DNA from: Triplophysa rosa
Taxonomy: Eukaryota; Chordata; Actinopteri; Cypriniformes; Nemacheilidae
Length of the DNA: 64,000 nt
Direction: 5' to 3'
Assembly (NCBI RefSeq): GCF_024868665.1
Contig: NC_079890.1
Coordinates: 8,146,923-8,210,922 of the forward strand
A program made the translations under genes and the position numbers. The notes under the pieces are model-generated. The model did not search any database, was not told the origin of the DNA, and saw only the letters and a program-made list of their open reading frames with translations. Below, piece by piece: positions 1-12,169 of the stretch (positions within the stretch are counted from its first letter, which is position 1; every line of letters begins with the position of its first letter).

Positions 1-1428
1 CTAATAGCATTTGAATTTTGTGGTGAAGACATGTCAAGAGACCGCGTCCTTCTTTATCCAGCTCTATCATCTCAGCTCTTGTCAGGTCCCCACTTCCCAT
101 TCTCCGCTCTACCATCAGGTCAGGCCATGAACTGCATCCTGCTCGCTGTGGTAACCTTGGAACAATGAGACAAGACTGGCTGAGAGTAGAGTACTGTTCT
201 GTACTCTTTGATGCAACAAGTACATCAGTTGTGTTTTTGGTTCCGGTTGATCTAACTAATGCAGCCTAAACCCTCTGAAGATTTATATTATGGAAGAGTA
301 GTGTATGCAAGATTAAAAAGATGCGTCTTTAGTCTAGATTTAAACTGACAGAGTGTGTCTGCCTCCCGGACAGTGCAGGGAAGACTATTCCAAAGTTTAG
401 GCGCTAGATAGGAAAAGGATCTACCACCTGCACTTGATTTTGAAATTCTAGGTATTACCAACTGACAGGACGCCTGAGAGCGTAATGCACGTGAAGGACT
501 GTAATACAAAAGGAGTTCATTCAAGTACTGAGGAGCTAAACCATGTAAGGCTTTATAGGTAATAAGCAAGATTTTAAAGTTAACGCGATGCTTTATAGGT
601 AACCAGTGCAAGGTTGACAGAACCGGGCTAATATGTTCATACTTTTTTGTACGTGTAAGAACTCGAGCTGCCGCGTTTTGGACCAATTGGAGTTTTTGTA
701 ATAAGCCTGCAGGGCAACCACCTAACAGTGCATTACAGTATCTAGTCTTGATGTCATGAATGCATGAATTAACTTCTCTGCATCTGAGATTGACAGCATA
801 TGACGTAGTTTAGATATATTCTTAAAATGGAAAAACGCAATTTTACAGGTGTTGGCGACGTGGCTCTCAAATGACAGATTACTATCGAATAGAACGCCAA
901 GATTCTTTGCTGACGACGAGGGTTTTATGGAACATCCGTCAATAGTTAAACAGTATTCTTGGTTGTTACTTATAGCAGTTTTCGGTCCAATAAGTAACAC
1001 TTCCGTTTTGTCCGAGTTCAGTAATAAAAAGTTGTTACTCATCCAGTTTTTTATATCGACTATGCATTCCATTATTCGATGGAACTGCTGTGTTTCATGA
1101 GGCTTCGAGGAAATATAAAGTTGAGTATCATCAGCATAACAGTGAAAGCTAACTCCGTGTCGCTTTATTATATCTCCTAGAGGTAGCATGTATAATGCGA
1201 AGAGCAGAGGCCCTAAGACTGAGCCCTGTGGTACACCGTACTGGACTTGCGATTTGCGTGACACCTCATTGTTTATTGCTACAAATTGAAAACGGTCGGA
1301 TAAATAAGATTTAAACCATTTCAAAGCTATTCCCTTAATGCCGACATAATTTTCGAGTCTATGTAGGAGTGTGCTGTGGTCAATGGTATCGAATGCAGCG
1401 CTAAGGTCTAGCAGCACCAATAACGATA
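1..1428 (-). mobile_element. L2-clade LINE, 3' half, cut by the window edge
   Basis: This is a minus-strand non-LTR retrotransposon fragment of the L2/CR1 type. It closely matches a second copy near 38700-40530 in the same orientation, and both read through the same 3' region (ctaatagcatttga at position 1 and again at about 38718). Its plus-strand right edge is where similarity to the other copy stops, just after the reverse complement of the LLDLSAAFDT motif, at about 1428. Only the downstream part of the reverse transcriptase ORF and the 3' end remain. The 3' terminus lies off the window. The assignment to the L2 clade is from recognised protein motifs. Confidence 0.85.
288..1420 (-). pseudogene. 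L2-type LINE reverse transcriptase, frameshifted
   Basis: On the minus strand, 1420-722 encodes the palm of a LINE reverse transcriptase. LLDLSAAFDTIDH carries the first catalytic Asp. It is followed by [13 protein letters not shown] and the YADD box in [12 protein letters not shown] second open segment, 686-288, continues in another frame with NAAARVLTRTKKYEH and LHWLPI, the conserved thumb/C-terminal region of L2 ORF2. The two frames are separated by a one-base deletion near 740: the sister copy reads acagtaatctag where this copy reads acagtatctag. There is no start and no endonuclease part here, so the copy is 5'-truncated and inactive. Confidence 0.85.
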
Positions 1429-3052
1429 CAATAACTATAACAGCCTCTCATTGGCTGTTGCGAAAGTACCAACGTCATCACCCCGATTTAAAATCCTAAA
1501 TATCAAACAAGTTTGATATGATCGGGGCGGCCCCGATTTCTCTCGGAGCAGATCGGGAGGTGTAAGATTCGATCTGTGAACGCCTCACATTACGTGATAA
1601 TCTGGGCCGAACCTCAGACCCGATCGAGGTTCTGGACCCGATTTTTTTCACAGATTCTCGGGAGGGGAAATCGGGGTAAAATCTGTCTGAGAATCTTGTA
1701 ATCTGAGCCAGGCTTAATTTACGTCATTTGAGATGGATCGTCATTTCAGGGCGGACGTGCATTTTCAGATTTTAACTGAAGATTTTGAGTATACATGAAT
1801 TTTAAAAAGAAAATAACCCACATTGATAAGCTATTTACTATAAACGCTGCAATATTTAATGAAAATATAAGAATTGTAATTTTTTATTTCACTGGGACTT
1901 TAAAAAGAAGGAAAATCAGCATCTCTTTCATGTTAGCAGACAGCCGCTAATGCTTCTCATTTGTGTCATTTAAGTTTGTTGTAAAGCTCCGATAGAGCGC
2001 TGGATGACAGAAGAAATCAGACGCTAACCTGTGTTCTCTATCACACAGTAGCAAACCGGTACGTTTGAGCCTTGGCCCTCTGTGCACGCGCAACCCCCCT
2101 ACACAAACACTTACCACAGTACAGTAAGGTATTTTACCTTACTGTGCTTTCCTATAGAAGTGCACATACATCATTACACCATCACACTTACCACATAATA
2201 CATTTACAATGCTACTCCAGACTTGAAATGCAACAAACCGAACAGCACTGCAAGACAGTTATCACCAAAATAACACACAATACAAATACAAATCATTATT
2301 ACACATGTGCATTATGATCCGCGTGCCTTCAATGGAATAATGGACCGGGTTGCACACACATGACCGACACTGCCTCCCAGTCTGATCATAAAACCAACAC
2401 AGACTAACATTCACAATACCAGTTTAAAAAGCACCACCTCATGAGAGTGCTCTCGGCAAAGGAAACTGGTGACTACACTAGTGACAGTAAGCAGCGATTC
2501 ACTAGCGAATAAACTATGATTATAATAAATATTAAAATGGTAACGTTACAGTGAACTAAACGTATTGAACTGACCTTAGTAAATTTACCATTTATCTGAT
2601 AAAATGTCACTGTTATGCAGAATATCAGCAAATATGCACAATATGTTAAATTGAAGACTGACCACAGTCAAAATCACTCGCCTCAAATAAAGCTAACGTT
2701 AAGCAACATAAACAAATTTGCACATCAGCAACCAGAATCAATTGAGGCAGGGTGGGCTAATAAATCATAAATAAATTACAATTTGATGATCAAATTACTT
2801 GATAACAAAGTCTTCCTCCTGTTGTTTTGAACAACGTTTATCAGCTCGTGCTGCAGACATTACAAGGGGCTGTTCCGCTGCTTTTGTATTTCCATACTGC
2901 AGACACAGCTGTGTCATAGCTCGTGCTCTCGTTTACGAAACTTGCAGACGTGATCGGAAATGATCGGGCAAAATATAGCCGATCCCGTCGAGGTTAAAAT
3001 GCCTTGATCGGCCCCTGAATCCGATGTTTGCGATCTGCTCTGGACATCCCTA
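1429..3052. other. Gene-free block, DNA-transposon remnants
   Basis: No host coding exon is visible. The stretch 1480-1710 is rich in CCCGAT/GATCGGG words. The stretch ends at about 3052 with CATCCCTA, the mirror of the TAGGGATG terminus seen in many fish hAT-like elements, and 2950-3045 again carries GATCGGG/GATCGGCC words. I could not find a matching left terminus or a target duplication, so the boundaries are unresolved. The short open frame at 2072-2317 has no recognisable domain. Confidence 0.3.
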
Positions 3053-5459
3053 GTATCTTCTCGACTTGTTTCATGTGAGTGGCACATTCACATGCTCTCT
3101 CTTTCTCGATGAGTTTGGTGTGCGCACACAGTTAGCTCTGCTTTAAACAGTGTATTCTCCCATATTTCTGAATCCGCACTACAGTATACGCGATTTACAA
3201 TAAAACTATCACTTGCATTTAAAATCAAAGAAGCGCTCATAATACAGCAACACATTGACGATAATGAACAACAGCAGTAAAGGCTGACAAATTAATAATA
3301 TAGCGAAAATCACAGCATAGCCGCTATTTAATATAGATGTTAAACGCAGCAGTTAAAGTGACTGCTTGTTGTATGTATTATTGAGTCGTGTTCGGTCATT
3401 ATTTTATACTCGTTTCATGTCTGACAGCTGTACAGAAAAATGTGAGAATGGCATTCAGTTGTATTTAAATACAGTGTAATGTGACAGATCAGGGAGCAGA
3501 AGCTAAACCGATTTAAGGTGCCAACCGTAATCCAAGCAAATCACAACGCAATGACGTCACAAATATGCTAATTAGTGTGTGACGTCACCAGCGCTACAAG
3601 TCTTTCAAAATCCTGTGGGAAACACTGTATATACCAAGATTTATATATAAGATTTAATGATATAGCCTAAAATTGATATCTCAACGTTTCCTCACATTAA
3701 CATTTCTTACTTCAATGTAAAACACAAGGAGAAATGTTGAAGAATTTTTTGGAATAAATGGTTATTCAGACTGTCAAGCTTCAATATGAAAAGCATCATA
3801 AATGTTTTATAAACGCAGTCTATACGACTGTGTTGTATTTAAAGTAGGGCTGTGAAGCGTCTTATTAATTACATGATGTCAACTTAATCACACATCACAT
3901 TTGGGGCCAAAATATCATTTACAGCCATAGTAAGACTATACAGAAAGTAGCTTCAGATGTTCAGAAGCTAAAACGGCCATTTTTTTAAAGCTGAATTATT
4001 ATAATTAAAGACCAAAACAGTACTAACATTCTTAAAGTGTACACAACTAGGGATTTTTAAGGTCCTGCTTTGGTTTATGGAGTGTCCAACAACATGTTTA
4101 TGTACATAAACATGTAAAACACTATTATTTCATAATAATAGGCAGTTATTCTTACCTTACTTCTTGACTGATTCGTTCTGCGATTCATCTGTCTAATCCC
4201 CTCCTTTCTGCTAGCCTAATCTGATGTGATTGGTCAAATGGTCTAGTCTGCTGTGATTGGTCTACCGCAAATGAGGCTCACGAGCTACAGTGTTTGGAGA
4301 GAAGAGTGAAGTTTTCACGGGCATTTCTAGCAAAACGTAGGCGGGGACTATATGTAGTGACGTAAATCTGCGGCAGTTCGCGAATCGGAATAGGGACGAC
4401 TCGTTTGCGTGATTCAGAGTCGACTCCCTTTTTTCCAAGCCAATAACTTTATTCATTCACCTTTGGATTTATAACTTGGCAGACTGCTTACTTTCAAACA
4501 CGGCAACATGAAAATTACATTTCATGCAGTGTTTATTGATCTCATGTTATGTACTCTTTAAGAAATATCTTCCTTTTCCCCAAAGAAGTGAGAATGGTAA
4601 GAATAATCAGAATTTTTGGTGAGGGGCAAACTACCACCAATTTATTACAATTGTTGTTATTTAACTATATTTTAATACTGTTAAAATTCTTTGAAGAATT
4701 AAAAACTGCCAATAGGTGGCGGTAAATGTCATTAATTCATTAGATTCACTGAATTCGTTTAGGAATGCAGTAAAAGACTGAATGAGCTACTAATTAATCG
4801 ATTCACCCAATTGATCAAGAAACGTATTAATTTAGAAACGAAATCAGAGACACTTCTCCTGAGGCTTTCTAGGTAATATTTTTGTTCAAAAGTTAGGAAA
4901 ACAGGCAATGATGTCTATAAACATGGATTAAAGTGAAAAAATGTCTTCTGACTGAATTTCTTATAAGGCCAAGTCATATTCATTTAACCGACACTTTATT
5001 TAAATAGTCAATACCAATAGTGTTTTAAAGGGGAGATATTTTAAATCGCTTTCATATTGCCAGTTTGCGTATTTTAAAAGCTATTTTTAATCTATGAAAA
5101 CATTTTACTTACCTTGACAAATAATCAACCATCTACATAATTTCAGTGCATGGTTTTCAGGGCTTGACATTAAGCGTTGTCATGTGGTTGTCCTTCGAAC
5201 AAGTACATTTGTCATTCACTTGTCCAAGTACAAAAATTACTTAAAAATATATAATTTCATATTAAGTGTCAGTATAATTGTTTCGGATTCTGAGTGCTCA
5301 AGTTTGCTTCTAAGCCTTTTACCTAGTGTCTGAAGTTGGTTATACTCTCCGTGATTGCTATAGAACAAAGGCAAGCAGTAAATATTATTAGTGGCAGGGC
5401 TGTACGTTAACTTTTACATAGCACTGGTGTTACAGAGGTTTTGTAGCACAGGCCAAACA
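3053..5459. other. Gene-free intergenic or intronic sequence
   Basis: I see no coding exon, RNA gene or complete transposon here. Hints of decayed repeats include TAGGGCTGTG at about 3845, which resembles a hAT terminus, and a moderately GC-rich patch at 4170-4450. The small minus-strand open frame there (4262-4456) has no recognisable domain. The rest is AT-rich. Confidence 0.3.
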
Positions 5460-5467
5460 GTCATAGC

Positions 5468-6369
5468 TAGTGTTGTAGTTGAGACCACCTAAACTGAGAC
5501 CAAGACCAAGACCAGAGGGTGTTGAGACCAAGACAAGACCAAGACCAGAGGGTGTTGAGACCAAGACATGACCAAGACGTTGAGGGGCCGAGACCAAGAC
5601 AAGACCAAGGCAGGCCGAGACCGAGTCAAGACCAGTACTCCTAAAATTCATCTAAAAGATCCACATAACACTAAAAAGTCATAATTACAGAATCATGCGT
5701 TCTAAGCGTTCTTATCTACTATTCAGTAGCAAAATATCACGTTTTCAGATCACGTCAGACTTTATAATATAAAGAAACAAGATCTAATACAAGTAGCTTT
5801 TTTGCAATCACATCTTGGATATTGTGGACCTTTGTATTCATTTTGTTGACAGATTTCTTCTAGGACAATCCCCCATTCATCTCTTACCGGCACAACAGTC
5901 AAGGCTTAGCTTAAGCCAGGACTATGCCTTAGTTATTTAAGATAAATAAGTGAAGTGACTTTTATTAAAATGCCTTGGATAAAAATACTGCTGGTGTGCA
6001 TCTTGAGACAAAACAATGGCAACGACATATTTTAAGATATGTCAGGGCTATTTATTTTCAATTAAAACAGCTCAAACTTTTATTGTAGCCTGGGACTAGT
6101 TTTAAGCCTTGTGTGTGAAATCGGGCATTAAAGTTTTACATCCGATCACATTAATAATGTTAACACTTAAATTTGACAATGCACCATCATTTTATTGTAA
6201 TTCCCACAGTTGTGGTCTTGACCGGTCTTGAAAAAAATCCAGAGACCACTAAGTCTGAGACCAAGACGGAGACCAAAGACAGTTGAGACCGAGACAAGAC
6301 CAAGACCATCACAAAATGGTCTTGAGACCGGACTCGAGACCAAGACCGGTCTCGAGTACTACAACACTA
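5468..6369. mobile_element. Non-autonomous hAT element with GAGACCAAGAC repeats
   Basis: The termini are inverted repeats: TAGTGTTGTAGTTGAGACC on the left and its near-mirror ending CTACAACACTA on the right. They are flanked by 8-bp target duplications differing at one base (gtcatagc at 5460-5467, gtcgtagc at 6370-6377), the size expected for hAT transposition. Both ends carry runs of the word GAGACCAAGAC, which form subterminal repeats. There is no transposase. Inside, 5880-6125 resembles the short fish repeat also seen at 41885-42122. Open frames over the ends are products of the repetition, not genes. Confidence 0.85.
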
Positions 6370-6377
6370 GTCGTAGC

Positions 6378-6825
6378 ACAAGTATAAAACGTCTGTTGTC
6401 ATCATTAAAAAATGTGCAAGTGCAGTTCATCAAATGAATAGGCAGGTAACTGACAAATGGCATTGTTACATACAGATGGATAAATTAAGGTCATATAAGT
6501 TTTTTGTTTACCTAAATTTGATTTAATATTTCTAATTAATGTGCTTTTCATTTTTTACTATACAACAGTGGTATATTTGTCCGCATGAATTACTGTAGTA
6601 TATTACAGTATTTACTATAGTAAACTGCAGTAAAATTCCTAGATACTATAGTGTTTTTGAACTTTATTATAGTATACTATGTGTTTACTCTAGTTTATCA
6701 ATTGACAAGGGCACTACAATTTTCCATAGCAAATACTATAGTACACTACAGTATTTTTTCGTCTTGAGTGTTCAGTTTAACAGGACTTTTATTTTGACGA
6801 CTTGTCGGAAAGACACCCGAGTTAA
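6378..6825. other. AT-rich block with tatagta words, no gene
   Basis: Between 6590 and 6770 the words actatagta, tactatag and acagtatt recur in both orientations, giving short imperfect palindromes. No coding or RNA gene is seen. Confidence 0.4.
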
Positions 6826-9302
6826 AGGAGAGGTTTCTTTCTACTTTTACACAAATGTAATATAAATCTTAGGGGTCCACAGAATGTGTCTGTGAAGTTT
6901 CACCTCAAAATACACCACAGATCTTTTATTATACCATGCCCTAATTACCCAGTTTTGCATGTGAGGAGAAACGCGCTGTTTTGGTGTGTCTCTTTAAGTG
7001 CAAATGAGCTGCTAGTCTCCACCCCCAAAACTCAGCCAGGGCTGTGAGCCTGTGCTTCCATCGACAAAATAAGGGTCACATAAAGCGATTGAGAAACGCT
7101 GTTTCCGTCTTTAAACACCAAACACATTGTTTTCTATAAGCGAACAGACTCCTAACAAAGGCGTCATGTTTTCTACATGCAAAATTACACATGACAAACT
7201 GGTTGTGACCCGCTATCGCGTCCCGGTGTTTCACGGGTGAAATAACAAAACGGGAGGGTGGCGGAAGAAGGGTGTGAAAAACGGGAGATTTTGATAGCAA
7301 TAATGATAGCAGGGGTAGGTAAGGTATGCGTATTTGGCGTGCTGTCCAGGGAGTGGGCTTCTGATAGGGGCGAGTGCACCGAGCTCGGAAACGGCCCGAA
7401 CGGTCCCAGAGCTCACCCCCAGGGGTCCTGCTGTAGAAAGCGAGTTCGGGGAGAGGAGCCGGGGAGGTGGAGGGATGTTGAATTACTTGTAGAGATTACA
7501 CAGGTAAGATTTCTGGTCTATTTATGAGAAGGCTCGCTAGAGCTGATATGGTAGATGTTGTGTTGCTGACAGCGAACCAGCTGAGTTTGATTATATGCTC
7601 CGGCTTCTCCCGAACTTTGTTAATAGAACGTCATTTCTAAGAGGAGTGTTGACAGGTATGTCTATAAGCGAACAGACTCCTAACAAACGCATCACGTTAT
7701 CCATATGCGAAAGGATGACAAACCAGTTGTGTATTTAGAAAACCAAACACACTGCTTTCTATAAGTGAAGATACTCAAGGGAAAAGCATCGCGTTTTCTC
7801 TAAGTGAAAGTAGTGTTACATAGGACTAGTGTTGTCACGGTACCAAAATTTCAGTAGTCGGTACCAATACCAGTAAAATTCCACGGTTCTCGGTACCAAT
7901 TTCGGTACCAAAGCAAAACACCAGTACATGCTAATTGAAACACAATTTTATTAATCAAGCTCATTGTTAATATAAATGTATAAAAAGCAATGCCATTTTG
8001 TATACATGACGTATAAGTTAATTGTTGCTGAAACTGTTGTGTGCTCACTGGGGTCTTTCATTCTGATGAACATCCTCCTCAGTCTGCTGCTGTATAAGAC
8101 AAATAGAATAAACTTCAGTAAGTCAACTGACTGAACAAACATGCATATGCAAATATTAGAACAAACCTCAGTTTTTATACTGCATTTACACAAGATTACT
8201 TATATTAAGGGAACTGTATAATAAATGCAACAGATAGATTTTTATTTAGTTTAAATGTGGTTTTTTAAACCTAATAGTGCTATCTATCCAAGACATACAC
8301 ATTGCTAGTCATACAGTTAGTATGCTAGTTTTCTAGCACATAGATTTCAGATAGGCCTAAATAAAACAGGTACTGTAAACCCCATCCTGTCCTCCCATTT
8401 ATTTTACCACATTACAGTTATAAAAGCATTAAATGGTTAATAAGGACACTTGACTGGATTAGCATTGGCGCTAACAAATTAACACGCAAACAGGGACGGT
8501 TATTTTAACGTAACCTTTAACTTAACATATGCTACAACATTCATAATGCAAACGCGAACAGAATTTGAAATTTACCGCTTGAACTTGTTAACTTAAATCC
8601 GGATGCTTCCTCGTTTCACCACAAAACTCTGTTCGTTTTCTTCGTGATATGACTTTAATCTGAAGTATTTCTGTGCTCATCTCTTGTGGATCGGAGCCGC
8701 GCTTATCCGCTCATCATGTCTTATTGCGTCTATAAAACGTTTCCGACTGACAACCTGTCAGACAGAGCATCAGTACCCGGTTGACCCGGTACGTCGGTGG
8801 TACCGGGTCTTATGAAAATTAGGTACCGACAACTTTTTTATTTTTAGGTACCGACTTGGACCCGAAGTACCGGTACTTTTGACAACACTACATAGGACAA
8901 TCCCGTTGCGTGTTTACAAGCCATACACATTGCTTTCTTTGCATGAACGGACAAACGTTTGACAATGACGTTTTACCTACTTTTAAGTTGCCACAGGTCC
9001 CTGAGGTCTTACTTAAAAAATAACGGTACTTACAATGTCTTTATTTGCAGCTTTGCCTCATTCAAGTCTGGTGGCAAACGTTCAGAAAAAGGGGTGGTAA
9101 TATTATAATAAGAACGACTATCTACATCAGAAAGCGAGCGAAATCTGAACGGCTCGTTTTCTCACAGGCTTGCAGAGATAGGCTCACGTAAACAAAGTTA
9201 CTGGATTGTCATTTTTCACGTTTTCTGAGTTGGTAGATGCACCAGACACCCGATTATAACACTTAAACATTGAAAAAGTCAGATTTTCAATAAATGTCCC
9301 CT
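6826..9302. mobile_element. Long non-autonomous element flanked by TTAA
   Basis: The block opens with AGGAGAGGTTTC just after TTAA (6822-6825) and closes with GTCCCCT just before TTAA (9303-9306). A TTAA duplication is typical of Kolobok and piggyBac type DNA transposons. Inside, a sentence-like motif (taagcgaacagactcctaac and related words) recurs near 7138, 7670, 7765 and 8935. No transposase is recognisable; the open frames at 7076-7527 have no known domain. A younger hAT (7827-8890) has inserted into it. The end repeats are only partly matched, so the full extent is less certain than for the hAT copies. Confidence 0.5.
7827..8890. mobile_element. Non-autonomous hAT with perfect 8-bp duplication
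   Basis: The left end TAGTGTTGTCACGGTACC and the right end TTGACAACACTA are inverted repeats. The target duplication cataggac is perfect (7819-7826 and 8891-8898). The word GGTACC recurs near both ends. There is no transposase-like frame. The perfect duplication suggests a fairly recent insertion, later than the host element at 6826-9302. Confidence 0.9.
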
Positions 9303-9531
9303 TTAATATGTTTTTTGACGATAGCTTCTTTCAAACAGTACAATGCTGGTAAAATAAACTCTTAGCAACTCTGGAGATGAAGTTCATGTGCTCATATCCT
9401 CATATAGTGCAGACGCAGACAAATCCTAGACCAACACTTAGAACCCTACAATTGACGGAAATCCGTCGTAGACTCGCTGCAATTAATGGAAATCCATCGT
9501 AGCGATGGAGAACTTTAATCCATGCTATAAA

Positions 9532-9772
9532 ATATGAAGAGTTTGGTTCCAAAATGAGAACTCAGTTTAAAAGATCATGTTTTCTGTTGTGCATTCCAAT
9601 TATTATCAATTAAATTGCAGTTGGTTTGTTTTGATTTAAGACATAATAACTCAAAAAATACAGCCAACTAACACAATAAAACACAATAAAAACATGATAA
9701 CATAATAAAAAACATGATTTTAGATTTTTTTTTAAACCGAGTTATCTCATTTTGGAACCAACCTCTTCATAT
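9532..9772. repeat. Short MITE with about 28-bp terminal inverted repeats
   Basis: ATATGAAGAGTTTGGTTCC at the left mirrors GGAACCAACCTCTTCATAT at the right, and the similarity runs further inward (AAAATGAGA / TCTCATTTT). The interior is AT-rich with no frame. I could not fix the target duplication. Confidence 0.75.
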
Positions 9773-10407
9773 CTTAAAATTAATTTCTTATTTAATTAAC
9801 TGTTGTATAAAATCAACATGACATGTGCACTCGTAGTTTTCTGGACAAAACTAGCACTGCTACGATATTGCGCTTGCATGATTGCATAACTAAATAAATA
9901 TGAGACAAAAGCTCATTCAGGGTCATTTTAGCACAGCTATCAGATATAATGTTCAATAATGAACATTTACCCTTTGGACCAACCTAAGGGTGTGACAACA
10001 ATTATGAAATTTAAAATGTTTTACCTTTAAAGCAATAGTTTACCCAAAATTGAAAATTTTGTCATCATTTGCTCACCCTTCATTTGTTACAAACCTGTAT
10101 ACATTTCTTTGTTGTGCTGAACACAAATGATGATATTTTAATGAAAGTGTGTGAAGGCCGGGCCTCACCAAAAGTCTGACAGGAGGGACTGGGTGATGCG
10201 CTGCCTTTACTGTAGTTTATTTTATCGATATAATGCAGGGCCAAACCAGACAGACATAAAGAATAAAATGACACCGAGAACATCATCACTTGATTTATTA
10301 TTATGCAGTTCAGTAGCTGCGGGGTATTTTTAAATTAAGATCTTAACTTTACACAGGTGACAATAAGGTATTAAGCGTGTTTACATTATTTATACGAATA
10401 CATTTAA
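9773..10407. other. No gene; truncated TTAA-type MITE
   Basis: At 10026-10145 there is one end of the common fish repeat whose core reads tcatcatttgctcaccc. It stops abruptly at about 10145 without its partner arm. The remaining sequence shows no coding signal beyond short chance frames. Confidence 0.4.
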
Positions 10408-11926
10408 AGGGATACTTCACCCAAAAATGGAAATTCTGTCATCATTTACTCACCTTAGAGTAGTTCCAAATCTGTATAAATTTCTTTGTTCTGATGAACA
10501 CAGAGAAAGATATTTGGAAGAATGCTTATAACCAGACAGATTTTGCCCCCCATTGACTACCATAGTAGGAAAAAATACAATGGTAGTCAAAAGTTCCCCA
10601 GAACTGTTTGCTGTCCTACATTCTTCAAAATATTTTCTTTTGTGTTCAACAGAACAAAAAAACCCCGAAAAAGCAGAGGTCAAGTTAACTGAAAGTTCTC
10701 CGTCATTGATGGATTTTTTATACCAGTGATGGAAAAATCTGAAGGCCGTCCGTCATTTTGACGGATTACAATTAGAGCAGTTTGTAATTCCCCTTTTTGA
10801 ACTGAAAATCTTTTTGCACTTTTGAAAATAACACCGGGATCGCTAACATTGTTTGTGGCATTGTTTCTGGATCTGATTCTGCAAAGCATGCATCTGTCAC
10901 TCAATCACACCCCCGCGTCACGTGCTCTCATATACACACAGGCGCGCACAAACCAGTGGTGCGGTGTTTACATACTTTTTTCCTTCAGAGAGCGATAGCA
11001 ACTAGCGTCATTTTGGATAAACCTTGAGTTTCAGTGAGGTGAGAAATGCCTCTCTGCGTCTTCTCCATTCATGACCTAACAGCATCTTAAAGTTACATGT
11101 AAGTGAATGAATGAATGATTACAAAACAGCGTGTATGTGAAGAACAAGACACTGCAGAGAGTAGAGAATCCAAGTGCAGGTTGTTTATTAAAAGCCAATC
11201 GGCAAACAATCCACGACAGCAGGCAAATCATAGTCAAGGGCAGGCAGGTAAATCCAAAATCCATGTGACAGTCCAACCAAACGACAAAACAAGAGGGTAA
11301 TCCAAAAGAGTAATCCAGTAAACCAGGCACAATGGTCATAACAAGAAACGTGGACATGGACATGAACTATGGCAAGAACAGTGAGACGCTCAGTACGCAG
11401 TAAACTGACAATACTTAGCCATTGGTAAATGGAACAGGCATGTCTTAAATACTAAAACAAGAAGTGTGTGAAGAGTGAGAGGATGTGATCAGTCAATGGA
11501 GGTGGAAGGGGTAACATCTAGTGGTATGGATGTTTGGACAAATTGTCCATTCCTTACAGTGTACAAGCACTGTCATTGTTACTGATTGGACATATGAACA
11601 TAAACATTTGTCTGTAATTATTATTTTATGTCTGATAACAGAAACATTAAATATGTTAACGACTTTGGCTTTATTGGGAATTAAAATAAAGTAATGACGT
11701 TACAAACATAATAATTAGCACGTAATATCACCTTGCACCATACGGGTAAAAATAGATTATGGCGGATTTTTTACGAGCCAATGAAAAAGTCTAGTGCAAC
11801 CTCTGTGATAAAGTAATTTTTCCTACTATGGGGCGCAAAATCTGTCTCTGTGTTCATCATAACAAAGACATTTATACAGATTTGGAACAACTCAAAGGTG
11901 AGTAAATATTTGGGTGAAGTATCCCT
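10408..11926. mobile_element. TTAA-flanked foldback element with large interior
   Basis: The left arm starts AGGGATACTTCACCC after TTAA (10404-10407). The right arm ends GGGTGAAGTATCCCT before TTAA (11927-11930). Arms of about 100-160 bp (10408-10572, 11825-11926) are inverted copies; for example CCATAGTAGGAAAAA mirrors TTTTTCCTACTATGG. This family is usually a few hundred bases, so the 1.25-kb interior is extra. It includes 11110-11560, which looks LTR-like (ctgcagagagtagagaatcc) but whose ends I could not define. No transposase is present. Confidence 0.7.
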
Positions 11927-12169
11927 TTAATCCAGACACTTTTGTTAGACTTGTATAGTGCTGTAACCGGAACATCGTTTACCCTGCGATCAAAGTCAAA
12001 ACAAAGTCAAAAACACGGAAGTGTGAAAAAGGCCTACTGTGAACGCAGGAAATCTCGCTAAATTTCTCAAGACTAAGTTTTTTTATGATTTACTTTTTTT
12101 TAAATATATGTGATATATAATTATATGATATAATATAATTCATTTTAATTCATTTTAAAGTCATGTCTA

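Noticed and set aside
5430..6437. Open frames with repeated VLVSTPSGLG- or ETRPRPSQ-like residues
   Set aside because: They are translations of the GAGACCAAGAC repeats at the ends of a hAT element, present in mirror form on opposite strands.
7231..7527. Three overlapping frames in a GC-richer patch
   Set aside because: They lie inside a TTAA-flanked repeat, overlap on both strands and show no domain or splice context.
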